Positions 42,405 to 51,404 of a stretch of DNA of 52,666 nt are shown one piece after another. Under the pieces are notes generated by a model. It had not been told where the DNA came from and made no database searches. It worked only from the letters and a program-made list of their open reading frames with translations. Source of the DNA: UBA6265 sp964526965 (GTDB lineage: Bacteria; Chloroflexota; Chloroflexia; Thermomicrobiales; UBA6265); contig CAZGML010000018.1 of NCBI GenBank assembly GCA_964526965.1, forward strand, positions 1 to 52,666, in the 5' to 3' direction. The translations under genes and the position numbers were made by a program. Numbering within the stretch: the stretch's first letter is position 1; every line of letters begins with the position of its first letter.

Positions 42405-44003
42405 CTACTCGCCTGAAACGGTCCAGGTTTCAGCAGCATCGTAGTAGCGGCCACCGCCCGGGGCGGGGGTCCACTGGAAGTTCTCAACGGAGTTGCTTAC
42501 CGCACCGTAGCGGTCGGCATCCCACATCATTGCCCACGGAAGTTCTTCGTTCTGAATCGCGCAGATTTCCTGGTAGATGGCATTTCGCGCTTCAGGATCA
42601 GTCTCTGCCCGACCCTGCTCGTAGAGCTCGGTCATCTCGGGGTTGTCGACTCGTACGCGGTTCACGCCTTCCGGCGGCTCTGGCATGGTGAAGTACGGGC
42701 GGGTGATGTCCGGATCAGGTCCGTTACCGCCACCGCCGTAGAAGATATCCCAGCCATCGGTGCCGTTCATCAGATCGTTGAAGGTTGGGGTATCAACGAA
42801 GCGCAGGGTGACATCGATGCCGACCTCGGCGAGGTACTGCTGCATGGTCACCATGACATCGTTGGAGAGCTGGTCGGTGTAGTAGGTCACAATCTCAATC
42901 GGCTCACCCTGCATATCGGCCCAGCCGGCTTCGTCAAGGAGTTCACGGGCCTTGTCCGGGTCGTAGGCGTAGTCGTTCAGGCCATCGCCCTGGTACAGGT
43001 CGTTGGTGAGGCTGCACTGCAGAATGGTGGCATTGCCGCCATAGAGCTGCTCCACAATCGCTTCGCGGTCGATGGCATACATGAATGCCTGGCGTACGCG
43101 CTCATCCTGGAATCGCTCATCAGTCAGGTCGAACCCGAGGTAGTTGGCAACCTGGCTCGGACCCTGGAGGATGGTGAATCCTTCGTCACCTTCCATATCC
43201 ATGGCCTCATCGGCATCAAGGTAGGTGTACTGGATATCGCCACTGCGCAGTGCAATCACCGCGGAGCCAGCTTCCGGATAGTAGCGGTTAATCAGGCTAT
43301 CGAGCTCTGGTGCGCCGCGGAAATAATCCTCGTAGGCGTCGAGCTGCACGTATTCGCCCGGTGCGTAATCGGCCCACATAAACGGACCAGTACCAATCGG
43401 GTTGGTTCGCCACCAGTCACTCTGCACCAGGTCTGCAGGTGCGATATCGGCAAGCTCATGCTCTGGCAGCATCACCAAGAAGGTGAGCGCATCCAGAATG
43501 CTTGCGTTCGGCTCACCGAGGGTCATTTCCACGGTGTACTCATCGCTTGCAGTGATGTCTTGTACATCTTCGAACTTGGCGCCGATCCAGCTTGCGCTGT
43601 CTGGATCCTTGGCGAGGTTGACGGTGAACACGAAGTCGTCGGCAGTGAACTGCTCGCCATCGTGCCACGTCACATCATCGCGGAGGTTGAAGGTGTAAAC
43701 GGTGCCGTCGTCTGAGATTTCCCAATCTTCGACGAGTTCACCCTGAATTTCAGTCATCTCTACGTTGTAGAGCAGCGGCTTGCTGTAATACTTCTCAAGC
43801 CAGGTAAAACCGGCTGTTGCCTGGAGTGGGTTGAAGCATTCCGGGCATCCGCCGGGGCCAGCGTCAAACGCGCCGACCATCACATTGCCGGAGGTGTCTT
43901 GTGCTGTCACTTCTGCGTTGCTTGCTGGCAGTGCTGCGAAAACCAGCGCAAACAGAATCGACAAACGCACAATCACGCCCTTTATTGAAGTGTGTGTTCG
44001 CAT
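42405..44003 (-). CDS. Peptide-type ABC transporter substrate-binding protein (SBP_bac_5)
   Basis: This 532-residue exported binding protein has a Sec-type signal, IKGVIVRLSILFALVFAALP, ending near SNAEVTAQ. The mature part has DDVTWHDGEQFTADDFVFTV, VRQAFMYAIDREAI and PDKARELLDEAGW, standard for DppA/OppA relatives. ATG 44003 is preferred since CAGGAG sits seven bases before it; an upstream in-frame ATG at 44024 precedes the ribosome site. It is the first transport gene after the GntR regulator. The ligand is unknown. A fragment GAFDAGPGGCPECFNPLQA holds two cysteines near the mature N-terminus. Confidence 0.87.
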   Translation of the reverse strand: MRTHTSIKGVIVRLSILFALVFAALPASNAEVTAQDTSGNVMVGAFDAGPGGCPECFNPLQATAGFTWLEKYYSKPLLYNVEMTEIQGELVEDWEISDDGTVYTFNLRDDVTWHDGEQFTADDFVFTVNLAKDPDSASWIGAKFEDVQDITASDEYTVEMTLGEPNASILDALTFLVMLPEHELADIAPADLVQSDWWRTNPIGTGPFMWADYAPGEYVQLDAYEDYFRGAPELDSLINRYYPEAGSAVIALRSGDIQYTYLDADEAMDMEGDEGFTILQGPSQVANYLGFDLTDERFQDERVRQAFMYAIDREAIVEQLYGGNATILQCSLTNDLYQGDGLNDYAYDPDKARELLDEAGWADMQGEPIEIVTYYTDQLSNDVMVTMQQYLAEVGIDVTLRFVDTPTFNDLMNGTDGWDIFYGGGGNGPDPDITRPYFTMPEPPEGVNRVRVDNPEMTELYEQGRAETDPEARNAIYQEICAIQNEELPWAMMWDADRYGAVSNSVENFQWTPAPGGGRYYDAAETWTVSGE

Positions 44004-44063
44004 TCGGAACTCCTGTTCAATCATTTAATCGCGACCGATGTGCTGGAATACGCCTCCTTCCTA

Positions 44064-44798
44064 TTATGGGCTATTTGCGCCTTCAACCGGAATTCCTGTG
44101 TTCATACGGAGAGCTTCGAAGTGGACGCGCATGGCATCGCTCGCCGCGCGGGCGTCACGATTTGCAATGGCATCCACGATTTTGCGATGGTTCTCGGCGT
44201 TTTCACGGAGATATTCGTGGGATGAAATGGGGTAGCGAACCTCGTTACTGATTTGCCAGAACGAATCCAGTAGCTTCAGCAACATGGCATTGCCGCTGCG
44301 GCGATGGAGAATGGTGTGGAAGCGCCAGTCGAGGTCGATGAATTCTTCTCCGCGCTCGGCAGATTGGGCCATTTTGGTTGTAAGTGCGTAGAGGGTGAGG
44401 ATGTCTGTTTGACGATAGCGGTCAATCAGTTCGGCTACAAGCGCGCTTTCGATGAGTTCTCGCATGGCCACCAACTGGGCGAGATCCTTGCTTTGCGAAT
44501 TGGGATCGGCATTCGATTCCAGCTCGATGTGAAAGCCCATTGAGCTCACCACGCTGGCAAAACTGAACGAACTTACGAACGTGCCTCGGCCCTGGTAGGA
44601 TTCGAGGATTCCCTGGGATTGCAATGCACTAATCGCCTCGCGCAGGGAGGCCCGGCTAATTCCGAGCTCCTTTGCGAGGGTTGGTTCTGGCGGCAGGGAG
44701 TCCCCACTTGTATAACCGCGCTCGAGTATGAATCGCTTCATTCGCGCCTGATTGGATTCCGTTGCCGGTTCAGTTTTTGATTGCGATTGCGCGAGCAT
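44064..44798 (-). CDS. GntR-family transcriptional regulator, FadR/FCD subgroup
   Basis: This 244-residue regulator has an N-terminal winged helix-turn-helix: SGDSLPPEPTLAKELGISRA, SLREAISALQSQGILESYQG, RGTFV. A C-terminal all-helical FCD domain follows, containing MRELIESALVAELIDRYR, DLDWRFHTILHRRSGN and ENHRKIVDAIANRDARAA; its His and Asp residues usually bind a metal and an organic-acid ligand. ATG 44798 is favoured by GGTGG seven bases upstream. A perfect palindrome at 44812-44823 lies directly in front of the gene. It presumably controls the transporter-aldolase block and itself. Confidence 0.88.
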   Translation of the reverse strand: MLAQSQSKTEPATESNQARMKRFILERGYTSGDSLPPEPTLAKELGISRASLREAISALQSQGILESYQGRGTFVSSFSFASVVSSMGFHIELESNADPNSQSKDLAQLVAMRELIESALVAELIDRYRQTDILTLYALTTKMAQSAERGEEFIDLDWRFHTILHRRSGNAMLLKLLDSFWQISNEVRYPISSHEYLRENAENHRKIVDAIANRDARAASDAMRVHFEALRMNTGIPVEGANSP

Positions 44799-44811
44799 CT
44801 TTGAACCACCG

Positions 44812-44823
44812 ATTGTATACAAT
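44812..44823. promoter_or_regulatory. GntR-type operator palindrome
   Basis: ATTGTATACAAT is a perfect 12-bp palindrome containing the TnGTnnACnA half-site pattern of FCD-type GntR regulators. It lies 14 bases before the regulator's ATG, consistent with autoregulation. A partial match, TTGTATACA, occurs at 7443-7451. Confidence 0.65.
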
Positions 44824-44885
44824 ACTGACAAGTGTTCAGACAAATGATGAAATCTGTATGCAGGATATCATCCACGGATAGACGA

Positions 44886-44921
44886 AACAAGAACCGGGTT
44901 TTGCGAAACCCGGTTCTTGTT
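44886..44921. terminator. Strong terminator, 16-bp stem
   Basis: AACAAGAACCGGGTTT (44886-44901) and AAACCCGGTTCTTGTT (44906-44921) pair perfectly around a 4-base loop, with TTTCGTC following on the minus strand. It ends the flavoprotein transcript before the GntR gene, showing that the two are separate transcription units. Confidence 0.85.
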
Positions 44922-44969
44922 CACAAACTCTCGTATTGTTCTGGCCCCCTGCTGGTTGGCAGGCCGCAC

Positions 44970-46163
44970 CTACAACCCGAGCGTCGCCTTCGCGATTTGC
45001 CCTTGTGCCACGTCATCGATGGGTGGATTGCCCAGGCCGGCGCGAGCATCGCGGAAATACCGCTCCAGCGGGTTGGCGCGTTGCATTCCTACGCTGCCGA
45101 CAATGCGCATGGCGAGATCGGTGATTTCAATGGCGTTATTGGTTGCGAGCACCTTCGCTGCCGCCAACTGCGGACCCAGCGATCCACGCTGCCCGGGGTT
45201 ATTGATCCATTCCTCCACTGAACTATAGAGTGCGGAGCGCGCACCCAAAATTCGCAACTCCATCTGTGCCACCTTTGCCTGCACGCCGTCCAGCTCGGCG
45301 ATCGACTTGCCACCCAGCGCCGTGGGTTTGCGATTCTTCGCGAAGTCGATTGCCCAGTTACGCGCCGCGATGCCGATGCCGAGATAGAGCGCACTGGTGA
45401 GGTAGCTCCAGGGTGATCCGTTTGGTTTGCCAGCGGCCGGGAGACGATAATTCAGCGGCACCACCACGTCGTCGAACACGATATCGTGACTCCCGCTGGC
45501 GCGCATGGCGAGGTTGTCCCAGTTCTCCACGATCTCGACACCCGCAAGATCCATCGGCACCAGGAAGTTCGCGCGGGTGAGTGTACCCGGCTCATCTTCC
45601 ACGCTGGCGCCGACACCGGCCCAGCGCAGCCCAGGTGCTCCCGTGCTCCAACTCTTGCGGCCAGTAATGTGCCAACCGTCGTCCTTCTTCACAGCCGTCG
45701 TCGCGTAGGATCCACCTCGGCTCGGGCTGCCCATTGCCGGCTCACTGGCGGCGGTGTTGTAGAGCGCCCCATTCTTTGCGACCTCGTTCAGGAACATTTT
45801 CTTGAGGTCAGTAGGCCATTCTGTGTTCAGGCCAACCCCGGCAGTGTGTCCCCAATGCATGGTGGCAATAAGCGCTGCAGAACCATCGCCCTGCGCCAAC
45901 GATTCAATTGCGAGCATCGTTTCCAGCGGATCGGCGCCCATGCCGCCGAATTCCTCCGGTACGGTTAGCCCGTGCAGCGGGGTTTGGGCCATTGCTGCGA
46001 AGGCTTCTTCTGGAAAGCTCGCCGCCACATCGTGTTTGGATGCGTGCTCATCTGCGATAACGGCAATTTCGTCTGCCATTCCCATAATCTCCGCCTGTCG
46101 CTCGGTATGTGGATAACGTGGACCGGGGAGAAGTGGGGCGTTCGGAAACAGACGACTCGACAT
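44970..46163 (-). CDS. Acyl-CoA dehydrogenase-superfamily flavoprotein
   Basis: This 397-residue protein has the acyl-CoA dehydrogenase fold. An N-terminal helical domain has GLTVPEEFGGMGADPLETML. The middle beta domain has AASEPAMGSPSRGG and WHITGRKSWSTGAPG (flavin-contact motifs), and the C-terminal helices include AAAKVLATNNAIEITDLAMR and IVGSVGMQRANPLERYFRDA. The usual catalytic Glu region is not clearly recognisable. It may therefore be a flavin-dependent monooxygenase relative (DszC/SfnB/HsaA type) rather than a true acyl-CoA dehydrogenase. AAAGGA lies 11 bases before ATG. It is next to a GntR/transport/aldolase block, suggesting degradation of an imported compound. Confidence 0.8.
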   Translation of the reverse strand: MSSRLFPNAPLLPGPRYPHTERQAEIMGMADEIAVIADEHASKHDVAASFPEEAFAAMAQTPLHGLTVPEEFGGMGADPLETMLAIESLAQGDGSAALIATMHWGHTAGVGLNTEWPTDLKKMFLNEVAKNGALYNTAASEPAMGSPSRGGSYATTAVKKDDGWHITGRKSWSTGAPGLRWAGVGASVEDEPGTLTRANFLVPMDLAGVEIVENWDNLAMRASGSHDIVFDDVVVPLNYRLPAAGKPNGSPWSYLTSALYLGIGIAARNWAIDFAKNRKPTALGGKSIAELDGVQAKVAQMELRILGARSALYSSVEEWINNPGQRGSLGPQLAAAKVLATNNAIEITDLAMRIVGSVGMQRANPLERYFRDARAGLGNPPIDDVAQGQIAKATLGL

Positions 46164-46298
46164 TTTTAGAAAAATCCTTTCAGTACGTTTTATCGCAGCG
46201 TTTAGATTCGCACGAATCTCGCTGGTATTCCGGGGAACTTTCCCGCGTGCAGCAACGTATCCCTGATACCTGATCCGCTTCTCTCGAGGGGAATCAAC

Positions 46299-46844
46299 GT
46301 GGAATATCAACTGTCCCGGGTAGCGTCTCACTCCATTGTGCGGGGGTTTATCAGCGTGCTCTCGGCCAATGGCACCGGTATCGCTGATGCAGTACGTAAC
46401 CATAGCGGATGGTTGCCAGCAGGTGTTGTGGCGTTCGGCGGGGTATCCGCCGGGGTGGTTGGCGTCATCTGGACGCTGGGTATCTGGGCTATGCTCTCGT
46501 GCGCGTGCTGGCTCTTCTTCGCGATAACGGCCTCTCCTGCGTCCGGCCGTTCCCGGTTCATCGATGTGGCGAAGTTGTGCGGTTGGTGCATGCTTCCGTT
46601 TTCTGTCGCCGCGCTCATACTCACCGTGCCCACGCTTATCTTCACAGAAACGCTTGTTCTCATCCTGGTGTGCATCTGGATGATTATCGCTTTGGGAGCC
46701 GGCTGGTCTGCGCTCACAGGCATGCCGCGATTACGGGCATCTGTTGCCGCGTTGTTCGGTGTGGGAACCGCGTTCATGCTGCAAATGATGATCTGGTTCG
46801 TTGCTCTTCTTTTCGGGCTCTACATCTTCACATCGAACTCTTGA
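46299..46844 (+). CDS. Integral membrane protein (Yip1-like pattern), unknown function
   Basis: This 181-residue protein has a short N-terminal amphipathic part and about five membrane helices. They run from LPAGVVAFGGVSAGVVGVIW through AMLSCACWLFFAITA, LPFSVAALILTVPTLIF and LVLILVCIWMIIALGAGW to the last, MLQMMIWFVALLFGLYIF. The N-terminal ADAVRNHSGWLPAG and overall spacing recall Yip1/YIF1-type domains, but this is tentative. The GTG start has GAGGGG nine bases upstream. It is the first gene of a plus-strand run to 50756. Confidence 0.68.
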   Translation: MEYQLSRVASHSIVRGFISVLSANGTGIADAVRNHSGWLPAGVVAFGGVSAGVVGVIWTLGIWAMLSCACWLFFAITASPASGRSRFIDVAKLCGWCMLPFSVAALILTVPTLIFTETLVLILVCIWMIIALGAGWSALTGMPRLRASVAALFGVGTAFMLQMMIWFVALLFGLYIFTSNS

Positions 46845-46923
46845 GCGGTACGTCTGGCCGGGGCGCCGGAGTGCATGTATCTTCAATTGATAGATACGAG
46901 ATGTCGTAGACAAAAGGACTGAC

Positions 46924-47907
46924 ATGCCCCGCACCCGCGACGTAAATATTACTATCGGCGATTTTCCCACAGGCTTACACAATGCGATCACCGATGTCCC
47001 CGGCATCCGGGTTGGCCACACAACGATTCGTGAGGAGCCACGATTCCACACCGGTGTCACCGCAATTGTGCCGGACCAACTGCCACTTCCGGCCGCGATC
47101 TTCTCCGGCAACGGGTACGGCAAGCTCATTGGCGTCACGCAGGTGCAGGAGTTGGGCGAAATCGAGACGCCAATCGTGCTTACCGGTACGCTGAGCGCAT
47201 TCCGGGCCGCCGATGCGCTGGTAAGCTGGATGATCCAGCGACCGGAGCACGAGAGCACAACGTCGCTCAACCCGCTCGTTGGCGAGACGAACGATGGCCA
47301 CCTCAGCGACATCCGCGCCCGGCCCATTACCGAGCAGCACGTCTTCGATGCACTCAACTCCGCGCATGATGGACCGGTGGAAGAAGGATGCGTCGGCGCC
47401 GGCACCGGCACCCGGGCGTTGGGGTACAAGGCAGGGATAGGGAGTAGCTCCCGCATTGGACACGCAGGCGGAGATGACGGCCCGAACCAGGAGCAGCTCG
47501 GCCCGTACACAATTGGCGCGCTTGTGCAAAGTAATTTCGGCGGTACGCTTACCATTAAAGGAAAACACTATCCCGCATCGGAAGCGGAGGCGGATAACGG
47601 AAGTTGCATGATTGTTGTCGCCACCGATGCTCCGCTTGATGCACGTCAACTGGAACGCATGGCCAAACGGGCGGTGTTCGCAATGGGCCGGGTAGGCGCC
47701 AGCTACAGCCATGGAAGCGGAGATTACGGAATCGCCATAAGCACCCGAACTGATGACCATGTTTCCGATGCGCTGTTGAGTCCGTTGTTCGTTGCGACGA
47801 TGGATGCGGTAGAAGAGGCACTGTTGAACAGCATCTTCATGGCGACCACAACGCATGGATTCGAGGGGCGAACGATGTATGCATTCGATGCTGAGCGCGT
47901 TCTGTAA
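46924..47907 (+). CDS. P1-family peptidase (DmpA/BapA-type aminopeptidase)
   Basis: This 327-residue N-terminal-nucleophile hydrolase matures by self-cleavage before a serine. GLHNAITDVPGIRVGHTTI opens the fold, and GNGYGKLIGVTQVQELGEIE and VGAGTGTRALGYKAGIG are family motifs. EADNGSCMIVVATDAPLD holds the predicted cleavage point, Gly226-Ser227. SYSHGSGDYGIAISTRT is the C-terminal motif. Known members remove N-terminal D- or beta-amino acids from peptides and amides. AAAGGA lies before the ATG. The cleavage residue set looks complete. Confidence 0.88.
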   Translation: MPRTRDVNITIGDFPTGLHNAITDVPGIRVGHTTIREEPRFHTGVTAIVPDQLPLPAAIFSGNGYGKLIGVTQVQELGEIETPIVLTGTLSAFRAADALVSWMIQRPEHESTTSLNPLVGETNDGHLSDIRARPITEQHVFDALNSAHDGPVEEGCVGAGTGTRALGYKAGIGSSSRIGHAGGDDGPNQEQLGPYTIGALVQSNFGGTLTIKGKHYPASEAEADNGSCMIVVATDAPLDARQLERMAKRAVFAMGRVGASYSHGSGDYGIAISTRTDDHVSDALLSPLFVATMDAVEEALLNSIFMATTTHGFEGRTMYAFDAERVL

Positions 47908-47954
47908 CATGAACGTAACAACCCGCAACGCGAAAATGGGTCATCATTAGTTAT

Positions 47955-48791
47955 ATGGAGCAGACGAAGATCACGCCGTATCGTGACCAAACGACCACCA
48001 ACACCAAACCCACTTCGGTCGATTCCGGAGAAGTGACGCTGGGCCAGCGTGTGCTGAAGCATCTTTCCTGGTTGCTGGTGCTGTGTGCGCTGCTCGTTTT
48101 TGGCGTGGTCTATTTGTTGAGCGAAGGCTTTCGTAACGAAGTTGCGGCTACCTGGCAGGCACTTTCCAGCGGCGACCAGGAAATTATCCGGGAGTACATC
48201 AGCAGCTGGGGTGTATGGGCACCGTTTGCATCGGTATTGCTCATGGTGTCGCAAGTTGTTATTGCGCCGGTACCGGCCTCAGTCATCCAGCTTTCAAATG
48301 GAGTCGTTTTCGGCATTGTTGGCGGTACGCTGCTGAACATCATTGGGCAAATGGCGGGCGCCGCAATCGCGTTCTTCATCGCACGCTCACTCGGACGAGC
48401 TACAGTGGAGCGCCTTGCAGGTCGTGTAGATGAAGAGGGCGTGATCGAGCACTGGATCGACCGCTGGGGCGGCAAGGCACTGTTGCTGGTTCGCATGATC
48501 CCCGGTATGCCCAGCGATTTTGTCAGCTATCTCATGGGCCTCACGCCAATGGGTGTGCGGCGGTATTTGGTGGTGTCGTTCTTCGGCTATATCCCCCAAA
48601 GCCTCGCCTATGCCTGGCTTGGTGATTACGCAACCGACTGGTTCTGGTGGATCGTACTCGGCGGGTTCGCTATTAGCGGCGTTATTGCAGTCGCTGTTTG
48701 GTCCATACGTTATTTCCGACGTACCCCATCTGCATCGGCGACTCCCACCACTCCAGCGCCCAGCGTTGAAGCCGAGGGCGATGCCTGCTAA
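47955..48791 (+). CDS. VTT/DedA-type (TVP38/TMEM64) membrane protein
   Basis: This 278-residue membrane protein has an N-terminal polar tail (1-30), a helix LVLCALLVFGVVYLLSEGF, then the VTT domain. The domain has SWGVWAPFASVLLMVSQVVI, APVPASVIQLSNGVVFGIVG, and GQMAGAAIAFFIARSLGRAT, the Gly-rich re-entrant motif. RMIPGMPSDFVSYLMGLTPM and GYIPQSLAYAWLGDY follow. Family members move or scramble lipids in the membrane. A Pro/Thr/Ala-rich cytoplasmic tail ends the protein. The ATG follows the P1 peptidase by 47 bases; the ribosome site is weak. Confidence 0.86.
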   Translation: MEQTKITPYRDQTTTNTKPTSVDSGEVTLGQRVLKHLSWLLVLCALLVFGVVYLLSEGFRNEVAATWQALSSGDQEIIREYISSWGVWAPFASVLLMVSQVVIAPVPASVIQLSNGVVFGIVGGTLLNIIGQMAGAAIAFFIARSLGRATVERLAGRVDEEGVIEHWIDRWGGKALLLVRMIPGMPSDFVSYLMGLTPMGVRRYLVVSFFGYIPQSLAYAWLGDYATDWFWWIVLGGFAISGVIAVAVWSIRYFRRTPSASATPTTPAPSVEAEGDAC

Positions 48792-48820
48792 TCACAAATC
48801 GAGTTCACAAGGAGAGTGTC

Positions 48821-49312
48821 ATGTACGTTGTCACTGACGAAGATCGCGTTCACTTAAAGCGATGCGTTGAGCTCGCAACAGAAGCCGCCGATGCAGGTGA
48901 CCAGCCGTTCGGCTCGCTGCTCGTTGATGCCAATGGCAAGGTGCTCTTTGAGGATCGTAACCGTACCAGCGGTGGCGACCAGACGCGACATCCCGAATTC
49001 GCCATCGCCCGGTGGGCTGCCGAACATCTCTCACCAGAAGAGCGAGAGAAGTGTACGGTTTATACCTCGGGTGAACATTGCGCCATGTGCAGCGCGGCGC
49101 ATGCGATGGTCGGGTTGGGGCGAATCGTTTTCGCGAGCAGTAGCGATCAGCTGCGATCGTGGCGACGTGAACTTGGTATCGGTGGTCGGGCGCTGGTGAC
49201 ACCGCTACCGATCAACGCGGTTGCGCCGGATGTTCCTGTCGCCGGGCCGGATCCGGAGCTGTCCCAAGAGATACGCGCCCTTCACGAACGCCTGGCGCGG
49301 GGCGGTTCCTGA
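48821..49312 (+). CDS. Nucleoside/CMP-type deaminase
   Basis: This 163-residue cytidine-deaminase-fold enzyme has zinc ligands His57 (HPE, with catalytic Glu59), Cys87 and Cys90 (SGEHCAMC). GDQPFGSLLVDANGKVLFED is the usual N-terminal strand. The HPE sequence in place of HAE is a variant seen in guanine or related deaminases, so the base specificity is uncertain (guanine, cytosine or other). AAGGAG lies seven bases before the ATG, and a strong terminator at 49369 ends this transcript. Confidence 0.88.
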   Translation: MYVVTDEDRVHLKRCVELATEAADAGDQPFGSLLVDANGKVLFEDRNRTSGGDQTRHPEFAIARWAAEHLSPEEREKCTVYTSGEHCAMCSAAHAMVGLGRIVFASSSDQLRSWRRELGIGGRALVTPLPINAVAPDVPVAGPDPELSQEIRALHERLARGGS

Positions 49313-49368
49313 TCCGTAATTGGCGCTTTCCAAAACCTTTCACATAACTCCATACTGCGATACCATGA

Positions 49369-49400
49369 CCATGACCTGACGCGGAATCGTCAGGTCATGG
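49369..49400 (+). terminator. Intrinsic terminator, 13-bp stem
   Basis: CCATGACCTGACG (49369-49381) and CGTCAGGTCATGG (49388-49400) pair perfectly with a 6-base loop, followed by ATTTTCC. It ends the run beginning at 46299. Confidence 0.85.
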
Positions 49401-49457
49401 ATTTTCCTGCAAACACCATACACACATGGAGTAATTGGCCCGCGAAAGGGGCGTATC

Positions 49458-50756
49458 GTGATACCTCGTACCGTATCGCAACCTGACCCTGCGCAGCCGC
49501 CACGCGGAAACGTTTTCGCGCGAGCGCTCTCATCCCTACGCACCAATCGCGATTTTCGCTTCCTCTGGCTATCCAACGTCTTTTTCCTGGGCGGCAACTG
49601 GGCACTGACCCTGGTGCTCGGTTGGTTGGTATTCGAGACTACGGGCTCCGAATTGCTTCTGGCGATTTTTACAGCTGTACGTCTCTCGCCCATGTGGCTT
49701 GGCCCGATATCCGGGCTCATGGCCGACCGATACGATCGCATGCTGATCATCAAAATCGCCAGCATCTGGTCTGTCGTTATGATCTCTGGCCTGGCGCTGC
49801 TGGTATGGCTGGATGCCACGCCGTACTGGTTGCTGTTGCTGGCCGGGTTTCTCACCGGTTTGTCGCAATCGCCAACGCAACCCGCCCGGAACTCCCTGGT
49901 TCTGCAGCTTGTGGGGCGAAAGAACCTCGCCAATGCAAACGCCCTGAACTCGATGGGGATGGGGATCACGCAGGCGATCGCCCCGGCCGTGGGTGGGGGC
50001 GTTATCAGCCTGTTTGGTGCATCAACCGCGCTCTGGTATTCGAGCCTGTGGTACCTGCTGGCGTTCGTACTGATTTCACGAATCCACCTCCAGCGGCAGA
50101 CGGTTCGGGTTGATCCCACACCAATCCTGCCAATGCTCACAGATGGACTGCGCATCGTCCTCCGCAATCCCCTCAGTCGCACGATGATCCTGGTGACGCT
50201 GGCAGCGAACATCCTGATCTGGCCGGTGTATCACTCATTCATGCCGGTGTTTGCGAGTGATGTGCTCGATCTCGGTCCGGCCGGATTGGGCCGGCTAATG
50301 ATGTTCGCGGGCCTGGGTAACTTTGTGGGCTCGTTCGTGATCGCCAGCCTTGGAGATTTCCGTAACAAGGGCGCGGTGTTTATTTACGGAAGCATGATCT
50401 GGGGTTCCGGTTGGGCCCTCTTTGGCCTCTCGCAATCCGTGACGATCTCGTATGTGCTCATTCTCGGCATCGGTATGATCAGCGCGGCCTTTGGCGTGCT
50501 GCAGGCGACATTGATGCTCATGACCTCCTCGCGGGAAGTGCAGGGAAGGGCGCTCGGCATTATGGAACTCGCCATCGGCGCGATGCCGATTGGCACATTG
50601 CTGCTCGGCTCCATTGCGCAATCGGTTGGTGTGGGGATCACCACCTTTGTTTCCGGGGCGATGTTTGTGGTGATCCTGATTGTTTTCACCATCCGCGTGC
50701 CATATCTCTCCCGTTACACCGGTGAAGAGGTAGAGCCGCAGGTAGCCGGTACGTAG
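49458..50756 (+). CDS. MFS transporter (enterobactin-exporter-like pattern)
   Basis: This 432-residue major-facilitator protein has about 12 helices in two halves. An N-terminal RTNRDFRFLWLSNVFFLGGN leads into helix 1, MADRYDRMLIIKIASIWSVV matches the loop after helix 2, and SLGDFRNKGAVFIYGSM matches the corresponding second-half loop. The pattern recalls EntS-type exporters, which move siderophores or drugs, but no siderophore genes are in view. GTG 49458 has AAAGGGG seven bases upstream. It starts after a terminator, so it forms its own transcript. Confidence 0.85.
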   Translation: MIPRTVSQPDPAQPPRGNVFARALSSLRTNRDFRFLWLSNVFFLGGNWALTLVLGWLVFETTGSELLLAIFTAVRLSPMWLGPISGLMADRYDRMLIIKIASIWSVVMISGLALLVWLDATPYWLLLLAGFLTGLSQSPTQPARNSLVLQLVGRKNLANANALNSMGMGITQAIAPAVGGGVISLFGASTALWYSSLWYLLAFVLISRIHLQRQTVRVDPTPILPMLTDGLRIVLRNPLSRTMILVTLAANILIWPVYHSFMPVFASDVLDLGPAGLGRLMMFAGLGNFVGSFVIASLGDFRNKGAVFIYGSMIWGSGWALFGLSQSVTISYVLILGIGMISAAFGVLQATLMLMTSSREVQGRALGIMELAIGAMPIGTLLLGSIAQSVGVGITTFVSGAMFVVILIVFTIRVPYLSRYTGEEVEPQVAGT

Positions 50757-50777
50757 GGAAGCGGCTCGAAACGCCCA

Positions 50778-51221
50778 CTATCCATCGAGCGTGTTGTAGA
50801 ACATCCAGTTGATGCCAAACTTGTCTGACCCCTCGGCGTAGTAGCCGAAGCCCATATCCTGGGGAGGTGTGCGCTTGTCTCCGCCCTCCATCAGCTTGTC
50901 GTACAGCTCGTTGGTTTCCGGCTGGGAATCGGTCATGAGCACGATGGAGACATTGTTGCCCTGGGTGAGTGTGTCCATACCGAAGCTCTCGACGTGATCG
51001 GAGACCTGGAGCAGGTGTCCGCCGAGGATAAGGATCTGCGCGTTCATCAGCAGGTTTTTGGCATCTTCAGGGATGCCAGGGCCATCGCCTTCGTCGCCAC
51101 CATCACCGGAGTCGCCGTAGCGGGTGATATCCATCAGCTCGGTATCGAAGACCTTGATGTAGAAGTTGAGCGCCTCTTCGGCATTGCCATCGAAGTTGAG
51201 GTACGTCCCTGTTGATGCCAT
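50778..51221 (-). CDS. PhnB-like VOC-superfamily protein
   Basis: This 147-residue protein of the PhnB/3-demethylubiquinone-like VOC group begins with GTYLNFDGNAEEALNFYIKV and continues with NAQILILGGHLLQVSDH. GNNVSIVLMTDSQPETNELY begins the second module, and GFGYYAEGSDKFGINWMF forms the end. Relatives are often uncharacterised. An acidic Gly-rich insertion (GDSGDGGDEGDGPG) separates the first strands. The ATG at 51221 is preceded by GGGAGAA. It converges tail-to-tail with the MFS gene, 21 bases apart. Confidence 0.85.
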   Translation of the reverse strand: MASTGTYLNFDGNAEEALNFYIKVFDTELMDITRYGDSGDGGDEGDGPGIPEDAKNLLMNAQILILGGHLLQVSDHVESFGMDTLTQGNNVSIVLMTDSQPETNELYDKLMEGGDKRTPPQDMGFGYYAEGSDKFGINWMFYNTLDG

Positions 51222-51404
51222 CTGCGTATTCTCCCGTTAGTTGGTCGCGCCATCGCGACCCTGCGTGGAGTGCAGAATAGCGGATGGGAGAAGGGGTCGG
51301 CTTATTGAATATTGCGGTTTGCATGAGTCGTCATACAATGAACTCGGATTCCGAATGCTGAACAGTTATCGCAGCCCTTTGCGGTGCGTTAGTGAGTGGG
51401 ATAA

